DNA from: Streptomyces cyaneofuscatus
Lineage (GTDB): Bacteria; Actinomycetota; Actinomycetes; Streptomycetales; Streptomycetaceae
Assembly (NCBI RefSeq): GCF_000718135.1
Contig: NZ_JOEM01000001.1
Coordinates: 496,001 to 560,000, forward strand
Direction of reading: 5' to 3'
Length of the DNA stretch: 64,000 nt
This document shows, in pieces, positions 25,172 through 35,055 of the stretch; the stretch's first letter is position 1; the number at the start of each line of letters is the position of its first letter. Under the pieces are notes generated by a model. It made no database searches and was not told where the DNA came from. It saw only the letters and a program-made list of their open reading frames with translations. The translations under genes and the position numbers were made by a program.

Positions 25172-25927
25172 GTGAAGGACGCCTTCGGTGCCCCGCAGTC
25201 CCTGCTCGTCCTCGGCGGCACCTCCGAGATCGCCCTCGCCACCGCGCGCCGCCTGATCGCCCTGCGCACCCGCCGGGTCTGGCTGGCGGGCCGCCCCTCC
25301 CCCGCCCTGGACGCGGCCGCCGTCGAACTGCGCGACCGGGGCGCCGACGTCCGTACGGTCGCCTTCGACGCGCTGGACCCCGGCGCGCACGAGGAGGTGC
25401 TGGGCAAGGTCTTCGCGGAGGGCGACATCGATGTGGTGCTGATGGCGTTCGGGATCGCCGGGGACCAGGCGCGCGACGAGGAGGAACCGCTGGCCGCCGT
25501 CCGGGTCGCCCAGACCAACTACACCGGGGCGGTCTCCGCCGGGCTGGTGTGCGCGGGCGCACTCCAGGCGCAGGGGCACGGTTCGCTGGTGGTGCTGTCC
25601 TCGGTCGCCGGGGAGCGCGCCCGGCGGGCCGACTTCATCTACGGCTCCAGCAAGGCAGGGCTCGACACCTTCGCCCAGGGGCTCGGGGACGCGCTCCAGG
25701 GCACCGGCGTACAGGTGATGGTCGTGCGCCCCGGCCCCGTACGGACCCGGGCCCTGGCCGGGCGGCCGGAGCAACCGCTCTCCACCACCCCGGAGGCGGT
25801 CGCCGGGGCGATCGTGACGGGGCTGCGGCGACGCTCGGAGACGGTGTGGGTGCCCGGTTCGCTGCGGGTGGTGATGTCGGCGCTGCGGCACGCGCCACGC
25901 CCGCTGTTCCGCCGTCTGCCGCTGTGA
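25172..25927 (+). CDS. Short-chain dehydrogenase/reductase, DprE2-like
   Basis: A 251-residue SDR with a Rossmann motif G-G-T-S-E-I-A (15-21) and catalytic Ser143/144, Tyr157 and Lys161 (Y-G-S-S-K). DprE2 enzymes have the same G-G-T-S-E-I-A variant and reduce the 2'-keto intermediate made by DprE1, giving decaprenylphosphoryl-arabinose. GTG 25172 follows AGGAG by six bases. The 40-nt gap to the upstream oxidoreductase implies one operon. Streptomyces lacks mycolyl-arabinogalactan, so the sugar lipid made here, if any, is unknown. Confidence 0.85.
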   Translation: MKDAFGAPQSLLVLGGTSEIALATARRLIALRTRRVWLAGRPSPALDAAAVELRDRGADVRTVAFDALDPGAHEEVLGKVFAEGDIDVVLMAFGIAGDQARDEEEPLAAVRVAQTNYTGAVSAGLVCAGALQAQGHGSLVVLSSVAGERARRADFIYGSSKAGLDTFAQGLGDALQGTGVQVMVVRPGPVRTRALAGRPEQPLSTTPEAVAGAIVTGLRRRSETVWVPGSLRVVMSALRHAPRPLFRRLPL

Positions 25928-25961
25928 TCACCGGCAGACGGGGTCGGACCGGCAGCAGGGG

Positions 25962-26552
25962 TCAAGGGCGAAGGGACGGCGCGTCGACCGAGTAGCCGCC
26001 CTGGGCCGGGACGGCGGGGGTGCCTCCGCCGGAGCCGAACGGGAAGTCCCGGAGCTTGCGCCAGACGGCGTCCGCGCCCTGTTCGTACAGGGCGAAGGAA
26101 CCGCAGGTCCAGGCCGCCTCGTAGTCGGCGAGCTCCGCGTACGCCCGGTCCATCGCCTCTTCGGAGATGCCGTGCGCCACGGTGACGTGCGGGTGGTACG
26201 GGAACTGGAGCTCCCGCACCAGCGGCCCCGAGGCGTCCCGGACCCGCTTCTGGAGCCAGGAGCAGGCCGAGGCGCCCTCCACGACCTGGACGAAGACCAC
26301 CGGCGAGAGCGGCCGGAATGTGCCGGTGCCGGAGAGCCGCATCGGGAAGGGGCGGCCGGCCGTGGCGATCTTGTCGAGGTGCGCCTCGATCGCCGGCAGG
26401 TCGGCCGCCTCCGCCTCGGTCGGCGGCATGAGGGTGACATGGGTGGGAATGCCGTACGCGGCAGGGTCCCCGAAGCCGGCGCGCCGCTCCTGGAGCAGGC
26501 TGCCGTAGGGCTCCGGGACCGCGATCGAAACGCCGAGCGTTACGGTCCCCAC
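25962..26552 (-). CDS. 2'-5' RNA ligase / LigT-like 2H phosphoesterase
   Basis: A 196-residue two-histidine phosphoesterase. The duplicated H-x-T motifs that define the fold are H38-V-T40 and H122-V-T124, the latter in Y-H-P-H-V-T-V-A-H. Enzymes of this group open 2',3'-cyclic phosphates or join RNA ends in vitro; the natural substrate is usually unclear. The C-terminal 30 residues are Gly/Pro-rich. It follows trpS by 102 nt on the same strand, a pairing that may mean shared transcription. It converges on the DprE2-like gene. Confidence 0.85.
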   Translation of the reverse strand: MGTVTLGVSIAVPEPYGSLLQERRAGFGDPAAYGIPTHVTLMPPTEAEAADLPAIEAHLDKIATAGRPFPMRLSGTGTFRPLSPVVFVQVVEGASACSWLQKRVRDASGPLVRELQFPYHPHVTVAHGISEEAMDRAYAELADYEAAWTCGSFALYEQGADAVWRKLRDFPFGSGGGTPAVPAQGGYSVDAPSLRP

Positions 26553-26654
26553 GTCGTTCTCCTCAATCGTCGATGGTCGGTTTCCGGCCTTGCGCCGCGA
26601 CCTGCCGCCGCAAGTGTGGCCCCTGGGGCCGTGATCTCGCCAGAGTCCTTGGAC

Positions 26655-28039
<1,385 letters not shown>

Positions 28040-29245
28040 GTGTCTGCCACGGAAACCGCCATCGCCTCCGCCGAGGCGCACAGCGCGCACAACTACCACC
28101 CGTTGCCGGTCGTCGTGGCCTCGGCGGAGGGTGCCTGGATGACCGATGTCGAGGGGCGCCGCTACCTCGATCTGCTCGCCGGGTACTCGGCGCTCAACTT
28201 CGGTCACGGCAACCGCCGGCTGATCGACGCGGCCAGGGCCCAGCTGGAGCGGGTGACGCTGACCTCCCGGGCCTTCCACCACGACCGGTTCGCCGACTTC
28301 TGTACGGAGCTGGCCGCGCTGTGCGGCATGGAGATGGTGCTCCCGATGAACACCGGGGCGGAGGCGGTGGAGACGGCGGTGAAGACCGCCCGGAAGTGGG
28401 GCTACCGGGTCAAGGGCGTCCCGGACGGGATGGCGAAGATCATCGTGGCCTCGGACAACTTCCACGGCCGCACGACGACGATCATCAGCTTCTCCACGGA
28501 CCCGGAGGCGAGGGCCGACTACGGCCCGTACACCCCGGGGTTCGAGATCGTGCCGTACGGGGATCTCACCGCGCTCCGGGAGGCGATGACGGAGAACACC
28601 GTGGCGGTGCTGATCGAGCCGATCCAGGGTGAGGCTGGCGTGCTGGTGCCGCGGGCCGGCTATCTGCCCGGGGTGCGGGAGCTGACGCGGGAGCGGAACG
28701 TGCTCTTCATCGCGGACGAGATCCAGTCGGGGCTGGGGCGTACCGGGAAGACGTTCGCGCTGGAGCACGAGGGCGTGGTCCCGGACATGTACGTGCTGGG
28801 CAAGGCGCTCGGCGGCGGGGTGGTGCCGGTGTCGGCCGTCGTCTCCTCGGCGGGCATCCTCGGGGTGTTCAAGCCGGGCGAGCACGGCTCCACCTTCGGC
28901 GGGAACCCGCTGGCGTGCGCGGTGGCGCTGGAGGTGATCGCGATGCTGCGGACCGGCGAGTACCAGGAGCGGGCCGCCGAGCTGGGCGACCATCTGCACC
29001 GGGAGCTGGGGCTGCTGGCCGGGGGCGGCGCGGTGGAGACCGTACGCGGCCGGGGGCTGTGGGCGGGCGTCGACATCGCGCCCGCCCTCGGCACCGGCCG
29101 GGAGATCTCGGAGCGGCTGATGGAGGAGCGGGTGCTGGTGAAGGACACCCACGGCTCGACGATCCGGATCGCGCCGCCGCTGGTGATCTCCAAGGAGGAC
29201 CTGGACTGGGGGCTGGACCGGCTGCGGACGGTGCTCAGCGCCTGA
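28040..29245 (+). CDS. rocD: Ornithine aminotransferase
   Basis: A 401-residue PLP enzyme of class III that converts ornithine and 2-oxoglutarate to glutamate semialdehyde and glutamate. Lys255 in V-L-G-K-A-L-G-G-G is the PLP Schiff-base residue and Asp226 in F-I-A-D-E-I-Q-S-G binds the pyridine nitrogen. N-T-G-A-E-A-V-E (104-111) and N-F-H-G-R-T (140-145) are family hallmarks. GTG 28040 follows GGAGA by four bases. It is monocistronic; arginine-catabolism partners (arginase, dimethylargininase) are not adjacent. Confidence 0.94.
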   Translation: MSATETAIASAEAHSAHNYHPLPVVVASAEGAWMTDVEGRRYLDLLAGYSALNFGHGNRRLIDAARAQLERVTLTSRAFHHDRFADFCTELAALCGMEMVLPMNTGAEAVETAVKTARKWGYRVKGVPDGMAKIIVASDNFHGRTTTIISFSTDPEARADYGPYTPGFEIVPYGDLTALREAMTENTVAVLIEPIQGEAGVLVPRAGYLPGVRELTRERNVLFIADEIQSGLGRTGKTFALEHEGVVPDMYVLGKALGGGVVPVSAVVSSAGILGVFKPGEHGSTFGGNPLACAVALEVIAMLRTGEYQERAAELGDHLHRELGLLAGGGAVETVRGRGLWAGVDIAPALGTGREISERLMEERVLVKDTHGSTIRIAPPLVISKEDLDWGLDRLRTVLSA

Positions 29246-29250
29246 GCCGC

Positions 29251-29298
29251 TCCCGTACAGGTCTCATCCCGTACAGGTCTCATCCCGTACAGGTCTCA
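29251..29298. repeat. Three perfect 16-nt tandem repeats at convergent gene ends
   Basis: TCCCGTACAGGTCTCA occurs three times head to tail at 29251-29266, 29267-29282 and 29283-29298 with no mismatch. The block fills the 50-nt gap between the rocD stop and the ATP-grasp gene, and the last three bases of copy three are that gene's stop codon. Length variation by slippage is likely between strains. Confidence 0.9.
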
Positions 29299-30483
29299 GA
29301 GGATGACGTGGGGCAGGAAGCGGGCGTACTCGTCCGTGACCGGCCCCGCCGATTCCCGGATGCCGAGCCCCGCCGCCTCGTCCTGAACCACCCACGCCCC
29401 GAGCACCACCCGGTTGCCGTCGATGTCGGGCAGCGGCGCCAGCTCCTGGTAGCAGCACGGCTCCTCGCGGAGGACGGGCGGGGAGCCGGGCCCGTGCAGG
29501 TCGACCCCGGCGCCCTCGCGGCCCAGCAGCGGCTTGGAGACGTACCCCGCCCCGCCGGGCCCGGCCAGCTCGCGGGGGCCGTCGAGATAGGCGGGGAGCA
29601 GGTTCGGGTGGTCCGGGTACAGCTCCCACAGGATCGCGAGCAGCGCCTTGTTGGAGAGCAGCATCTTCCAGGCGGGCTCGATCCAGCAGGTGGTGCCGGA
29701 GCCGCCGCCGTTGTCGAGGGTGTCCAGCACCTGCGGCCCGAAGCGGTCCGTGGTCAGCCACTCCCAGGGGTAGAGCTTGAAGCAGCTGCGCAGGAACCGG
29801 AGCCGGTCGTCGACGAACCGCCCGCTCAGCCGGTCCCAGCCGATGTCCTCCACCGACAGGGCCTCCGTGTCGAGCCCGGCCTGCTGAGCGGTCTCGCGCA
29901 GGTACGCCACCGTCATCAGGTCCTCGCCGGCCTCGTCGCCCTCCGAGTGCGCGAAGTGCAGCGGGCCCGGCGGCAGCAGACGCGCCTGCCGCTTCCACGC
30001 GTCGACCAGCCGCTCGTGCAGCGAGTTCCACTGGTCGGCGCCGGGGAACCGCTCCTCCATCCAGAACCACTGCGGGCTCGCCGCCTCCACCAGGGAGGTC
30101 GGGGTGTCGGCGTTGTACTCCAGCATCTTCGCCGGACCGCTGCCGTCGTAGCGCAGGTCGAACCGCCCGTACAGGGAGGGCAGTTCGTCCCGGCGGCGCC
30201 AGGACTCGGCGACCAGGGAGGCCAGGCGCGGATCGGTGATGCCGAGCTCGGCGAAACGATCCTGCTCCACGATGTGCGCGGCGGCGGCCAGGCACATCGT
30301 GTGCAGCTCCTCCACGGTCTCCTCCAGCGCCTCCACCTCGGGCAGCGAGAAGACGTAGTAGGCGCTCTCGTCCCAGTAGGGGCGCAGCGAACCGTCGGGG
30401 TAGCGGGTGAGCGGATAGACGAGCCCCTGGGACTCGACGGTCTCCTGCCAGCCGGGGCGCGGCTCGATGGTGCGGCGCTCCAC
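29296..30483 (-). CDS. Glutathionylspermidine synthase-like ATP-grasp protein (YgiC type)
   Basis: A 395-residue protein with the glutathionylspermidine-synthase ATP-grasp fold. Seen are L-R-Y-D-G (residue ~115), M-L-E-Y-N-A-D-T-P-T-S-L, W-E-W-L-T-T-D-R-F-G, N-K-A-L-L-A-I-L-W, Y-V-S-K-P-L-L-G-R-E-G, and the C-terminal acidic metal-binding stretch. Only the synthetase half is present; there is no amidase domain. GTG 30483 lies five bases after the lipoprotein gene's stop, so the two are coupled. Actinobacteria make mycothiol instead of glutathione, so the true reaction is probably another amide ligation. YgiB/YgiC pairs in enterobacteria share this layout. Confidence 0.85.
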   Translation of the reverse strand: MERRTIEPRPGWQETVESQGLVYPLTRYPDGSLRPYWDESAYYVFSLPEVEALEETVEELHTMCLAAAAHIVEQDRFAELGITDPRLASLVAESWRRRDELPSLYGRFDLRYDGSGPAKMLEYNADTPTSLVEAASPQWFWMEERFPGADQWNSLHERLVDAWKRQARLLPPGPLHFAHSEGDEAGEDLMTVAYLRETAQQAGLDTEALSVEDIGWDRLSGRFVDDRLRFLRSCFKLYPWEWLTTDRFGPQVLDTLDNGGGSGTTCWIEPAWKMLLSNKALLAILWELYPDHPNLLPAYLDGPRELAGPGGAGYVSKPLLGREGAGVDLHGPGSPPVLREEPCCYQELAPLPDIDGNRVVLGAWVVQDEAAGLGIRESAGPVTDEYARFLPHVIL

Positions 30484-30488
30484 CGCGC

Positions 30489-30791
30489 TCAGCCCCCGCC
30501 CGACCTGGTGCAGCCGAAGCCGCCCCGGTCGACCGCCGACTTGTCGAAGCTGCCGCCCTGGACCTTGCCGTCGTAACTGCTGGTGGAGCCGCCGTAGTAG
30601 TACGAGCCCCGGCCGCCGCTTCCGCCGGAGCCGCCGCTGGAGCCCCGGCACTCGTAACTGGGCAGGGTTTCGCGGGTCGACCGGTCGGCGCAGCGCCGGT
30701 CCGGTTCCGATCCGCAGGATGTGATCGTCAGGGCGAGCAGCCCCATGCCGCCGAGCACGACCGTGCTCGACCTCAGCCTTCGCTTGGCCAT
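30489..30791 (-). CDS. Small Gly/Ser-rich lipoprotein partner of ATP-grasp protein
   Basis: A 100-residue predicted lipoprotein. The basic N-terminus and hydrophobic core end in a textbook lipobox I-T-S-C with Cys26. The mature part has two further pairs of cysteines (R-R-C-A-D, Y-E-C-R-G and a terminal G-F-G-C-T) and is rich in Gly, Ser and Tyr (G-S-Y-Y-Y-G-G-S). It overlaps nothing but lies five bases upstream of the ATP-grasp gene. In E. coli the YgiB (DUF1190) lipoprotein is likewise encoded directly before YgiC. The resemblance is in layout rather than in obvious sequence identity. Confidence 0.8.
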   Translation of the reverse strand: MAKRRLRSSTVVLGGMGLLALTITSCGSEPDRRCADRSTRETLPSYECRGSSGGSGGSGGRGSYYYGGSTSSYDGKVQGGSFDKSAVDRGGFGCTRSGGG

Positions 30792-30916
30792 GTTCGGTTC
30801 TCCCCCGTGCGCCGTGCTGGTCGTGCGCCGTACTGCTTGTCAGAATAGTTGTACGGTGCGCCGGTTCGGAAGCCGAAGGCGAGGGGCCGTCGCCCGCCGC
30901 CCGGTACATTCCCTTT

Positions 30917-31774
30917 GTGCTCCTGGGGATGATCTGCGCGCTCGGTGCCGCCCTCTGCTACGGGACGGCCTCCGTCCTCCAGGCGATCGCCGCACGGGCC
31001 GCCACCCGGCCCGGCTCCGGTGCGGGCGTGGACCCCGCGCTGCTGCTGCGGGCGGTGCGGCAGTGGCGTTACGTCGCCGGACTCGCCCTGGACGGCCTGG
31101 GCTTCGTGCTCCAGATCGTCGCCCTGCGCGCGCTGCCGATCTACGCCGTGGGGGCGGCGCTCGCCGCGTCGCTCGCGGTCACGGCGGTGGTCGCGGCCCG
31201 GCTGCTGGCGGTCCGGCTGAGCCCGACGGAGTGGGCGGCGGTGGCGGTGGTCTGCGCCGGGCTCGGGATGCTGGGGCTGGCCTCGGGCCAGGAGGGCGAC
31301 CTGCCGGGCCCTTCGTTGCTGCCGTGGGCGGTTCCCGCCGCCGCGCTGGGGGTGCTGGTGCTGGGCGCGGTGGGCGGGCGGCTGCCGACGCGGGCGCGGT
31401 CGCTGGCGCTGGGCCTGGGGGCCGGGTTCGGCTTCGGGGTGGTGGAGGTGGCGGTGCGGCTGGTCGACGACGTGTCGCCGGGGGCGCTGGTGCGGAACCC
31501 GGCGGCGTACGGGCTGCTGCTGGGCGGGGCGGCGGCGTTCCTGCTGCTGACGTCGGCGCTGCAGAAGGGGTCGGTGACCACGGCGACGGCGGGGATGGTG
31601 CTCGGGGAGACGGTGGGCCCGGCGCTGGTGGGGGTGGTCTGGCTGGGCGACGGGACCCGGGCGGGGCTGGGGTGGCTGGCCGTCACCGGCTTCGTGGTGG
31701 CGGTGGCGGGGTCGCTGGCGCTGGCCCGGTTCGGTGAGGCGCCGGAGCCCGAGCCGGAGCAGCTGTCGCCGTAG
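30917..31774 (+). CDS. EamA/DMT-type membrane transporter-like protein
   Basis: A 285-residue membrane protein with about ten hydrophobic segments, consistent with two EamA-like repeats. Features include A-L-C-Y-G-T-A-S-V-L-Q-A in the first helix, L-Q-I-V-A-L-R-A-L-P, and in the second half S-A-L-Q-K-G-S-V-T-T-A-T-A-G. Substrates in this superfamily range from amino acids to metabolites and cannot be inferred. GTG 30917 has no ribosome-binding site but TACATT ends 6 nt before it, pointing to a leaderless mRNA. Its stop lies in a hexanucleotide repeat that supplies five in-frame TAGs. Confidence 0.82.
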   Translation: MLLGMICALGAALCYGTASVLQAIAARAATRPGSGAGVDPALLLRAVRQWRYVAGLALDGLGFVLQIVALRALPIYAVGAALAASLAVTAVVAARLLAVRLSPTEWAAVAVVCAGLGMLGLASGQEGDLPGPSLLPWAVPAAALGVLVLGAVGGRLPTRARSLALGLGAGFGFGVVEVAVRLVDDVSPGALVRNPAAYGLLLGGAAAFLLLTSALQKGSVTTATAGMVLGETVGPALVGVVWLGDGTRAGLGWLAVTGFVVAVAGSLALARFGEAPEPEPEQLSP

Positions 31775-31798
31775 CTGTAGCTGTAGCTGTAGCTGTAG
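31771..31798. repeat. Hexanucleotide (GTAGCT) microsatellite at a stop codon
   Basis: Four complete GTAGCT units plus GTAG run from 31771 to 31798. In the frame of the upstream transporter gene every unit gives TAG, so five stop codons follow at six-base intervals. It ends seven bases before the stop of the convergent MocR-type gene. Confidence 0.9.
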
Positions 31799-31804
31799 GA
31801 CCTG

Positions 31805-33208
31805 TTACGGCAGCACCCGGCACAGCGCGTCCAGCGCGCCCGCCCAGGCGCTCTCCGACGGTGAGCCGTAGCCGATCACCAGCGCGTCGCGGCCGGCCGG
31901 GGCGTCGGGGTGCCGGTAGGTGGCGAGGCCCTCAAGGCGCAGGCCCTGGAAGGCCGCCGCCTGGACCACCGAACGCTCGGTGCCCGGGGGGAGTTCGAGG
32001 ACCGCGTGCAGCCCGGCCGCGATGCCGCTGACCTCGATGCCCGGCGCGCGTTCGGCGAGCGCCGCGACGAGCTGGTCGCGGCGGCGCCGGTAGCGCAGCC
32101 GCATGGAGCGCACATGCCGGTCGTACGCCCCCGAGGCGATGAACTCCGCGAGCGTCAGCTGGTCGAGGGTGCCGGACATCCAGTCCGACGGGCCCTTCGC
32201 CGCCAGGACCTCCGCCACCAGGCCCCGGGGCAGCACCATCCAGCCCAGGCGCAGGGCGGGGGCGAGCGACTTGGAGGCGGTGCCGAAATAGACGACCCGC
32301 TCGGGGTCGAGGCCCTGGAGGGCGCCCACAGGTTGCCTGTCGTACCGGAACTCCCCGTCGTAGTCGTCCTCCAGGACCAGCCCGCCGGTGGAGCGGGCCC
32401 AGTCGACGGCGGCGGCGCGCCGGTCCGGGTGGAGGGGCACGCCGGTGGGGAACTGGTGCGCCGGGGTGAGCAGGACCGCCCCCGTACCGCGCATCGCGGC
32501 CAGCTCCCCGGTCCGCGAGCCGAGGTGGTCCAGCTCCAGGCAGGGAGTGGCGAGACCGGTGGAGGTGATGAGGTCGCGGTGCAGGTCGAGCCCGTACGAC
32601 TCGACGGCGAGCTCCCGCACCCGGCGGCCGCGCAGGACCGTGCCCAGCAGCATCAGCCCGTGGACGAAGCCGGAGCAGATCACGATGCGTTCCGGGTCGG
32701 CGTAGACCCCGCGCGAGCGGGCCAGGTACTCGGCCAGCACCGTGCGCAGTTCGACGCGCCCGCGCGGGTCGCCGTAGTCGAACACCTCGTCGGGCGCGGC
32801 GGTGAGCGCCTTGCGGGCGGCGCGGAGCCAGGCGGTGCGCGGGAAGGACGACACGTCCGGGGAGCCCGCCTTCAGGCTGTGGCCGGTACGCGGGCGGGCC
32901 GGCCGGGTGCGGGCCGCCACCGGGTCCGCCCGGCGGGGCGCGGACCGCTGCGCGACCCGGGTCCCCGAGCCCTGGCGGGCGGTGAGCCAGCCCTCGGCGA
33001 CGAGTTCGGCGTAGGCGTCGGCGACCGTGTTGCGGGCGATGCCCAGGTCGGCGGCGAGCGCCCGGGAGGACGGCAGCCGGGTGCCGGGGGCCAGCCGCCC
33101 GCTGCGCACCGCCTCCCGCAGGGCCTCCATCAGCCCGCTCCGGAGCCCCGTACCGCCGACCGGTTCCAGGTGCAGGTCGGCGCCGAAAGTGGCCCAGGAA
33201 TCCGTCAT
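31805..33208 (-). CDS. MocR/PdxR-type regulator (GntR helix-turn-helix plus aminotransferase domain)
   Basis: A 467-residue transcriptional regulator of the MocR subfamily. The N-terminal GntR winged helix (about 20-90) shows L-A-P-G-T-R-L-P-S-S-R-A-L-A-A-D-L-G-I-A-R-N-T-V and G-S-G-T-R-V. A linker leads to a class I aminotransferase-like domain with the PLP lysine Lys313 (G-T-A-S-K-S-L-A-P), Asp282 region (L-E-D-D-Y-D-G-E-F-R-Y) and G-S-P-S-E-S. These proteins sense PLP or PLP-amino acid adducts. It is divergent, across 47 nt, from an AhpD-like gene, its likely target. The intergenic CCATACCGGGG / CCATCGGGG direct repeat could be its site. Confidence 0.92.
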   Translation of the reverse strand: MTDSWATFGADLHLEPVGGTGLRSGLMEALREAVRSGRLAPGTRLPSSRALAADLGIARNTVADAYAELVAEGWLTARQGSGTRVAQRSAPRRADPVAARTRPARPRTGHSLKAGSPDVSSFPRTAWLRAARKALTAAPDEVFDYGDPRGRVELRTVLAEYLARSRGVYADPERIVICSGFVHGLMLLGTVLRGRRVRELAVESYGLDLHRDLITSTGLATPCLELDHLGSRTGELAAMRGTGAVLLTPAHQFPTGVPLHPDRRAAAVDWARSTGGLVLEDDYDGEFRYDRQPVGALQGLDPERVVYFGTASKSLAPALRLGWMVLPRGLVAEVLAAKGPSDWMSGTLDQLTLAEFIASGAYDRHVRSMRLRYRRRRDQLVAALAERAPGIEVSGIAAGLHAVLELPPGTERSVVQAAAFQGLRLEGLATYRHPDAPAGRDALVIGYGSPSESAWAGALDALCRVLP

Positions 33209-33255
33209 GGGAATGGACCATACCGGGGTGCCATCGGGGCCGTAGCGTCGTCCTC

Positions 33256-33771
33256 ATGACCTCGACGCACGAACACCACCACGCACCGGCCGGCCTGTCC
33301 CCCGAGGAGCCGCCCCGGATCTCCGTCTCCCAGCTCCTCCCGGACGTCTACAAGGCGATGATCCGGCTCGACATCGCCGCCCGGAAGGGCCTGGACCCCG
33401 TCCTGGTCGAGCTGGTGAAGATCCGGGCCTCGCAGCTCAACCAGTGCGCGTTCTGCCTGGACATGCACAGCAAGGACGCGCTCGCGGCGGGCGAGTCCGT
33501 CGAGCGGATCGTCCAGCTCAGCGCCTGGCGGGAGTCGCGGCACTTCTACACGGAGAAGGAGCTGGCGGCGCTCGCCCTGACCGAGGCCGTCACGGTGCTC
33601 ACCGACGGGTTCGTCCCGGACGAGGTGTACGCGGAGGCGGCCGGGCACTTCGAGGAGAACGAGCTGGCCCAGCTGATCGCCGCCATCACGGTGATCAACG
33701 CCTGGAACCGCTTCGGCGTCACCGGCCGGCTGACCCCCGGGCACTACACGCCGGGCGACTTCAAGAGCTGA
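33256..33771 (+). CDS. Carboxymuconolactone decarboxylase / AhpD-like protein
   Basis: A 171-residue protein with the AhpD-like redox fold. C64-A-F-C67 followed by Met-His71 (C-A-F-C-L-D-M-H) is the signature of alkylhydroperoxidase-type members rather than the ring-opening decarboxylases. An N-terminal His-rich tag (H-E-H-H-H) is visible. TAGCGT ends seven bases before ATG 33256, suggesting a leaderless transcript. It diverges from the MocR-type regulator, and regulation by it is likely. A peroxidase or reductase role is inferred from the C-x-x-C; the substrate is unknown. Confidence 0.9.
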   Translation: MTSTHEHHHAPAGLSPEEPPRISVSQLLPDVYKAMIRLDIAARKGLDPVLVELVKIRASQLNQCAFCLDMHSKDALAAGESVERIVQLSAWRESRHFYTEKELAALALTEAVTVLTDGFVPDEVYAEAAGHFEENELAQLIAAITVINAWNRFGVTGRLTPGHYTPGDFKS

Positions 33772-33780
33772 CCACGCGCG

Positions 33781-33814
33781 AGCGCCCCCGGCAGCGGATG
33801 CTGCCGGGGGCGCT
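33781..33814. terminator. Bidirectional terminator, AhpD-like / mdh
   Basis: A perfect 14-bp stem (33781-33794 with 33801-33814) and 6-nt loop sits 9 nt after the AhpD-like stop and 26 nt after the mdh stop on the other strand. Confidence 0.9.
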
Positions 33815-33840
33815 CGACGTACCGCGGGTGCGGGTGCGGC

Positions 33841-35055
<1,215 letters not shown>

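Noticed and set aside
30838..30862. TTGTCAGAATAGTTGTACGGT resembling the damage promoter before the transporter gene
   Set aside because: The GTG part of the motif is missing and TACGGT is at the wrong spacing; the transporter has a better -10 (TACATT) nearer its start.
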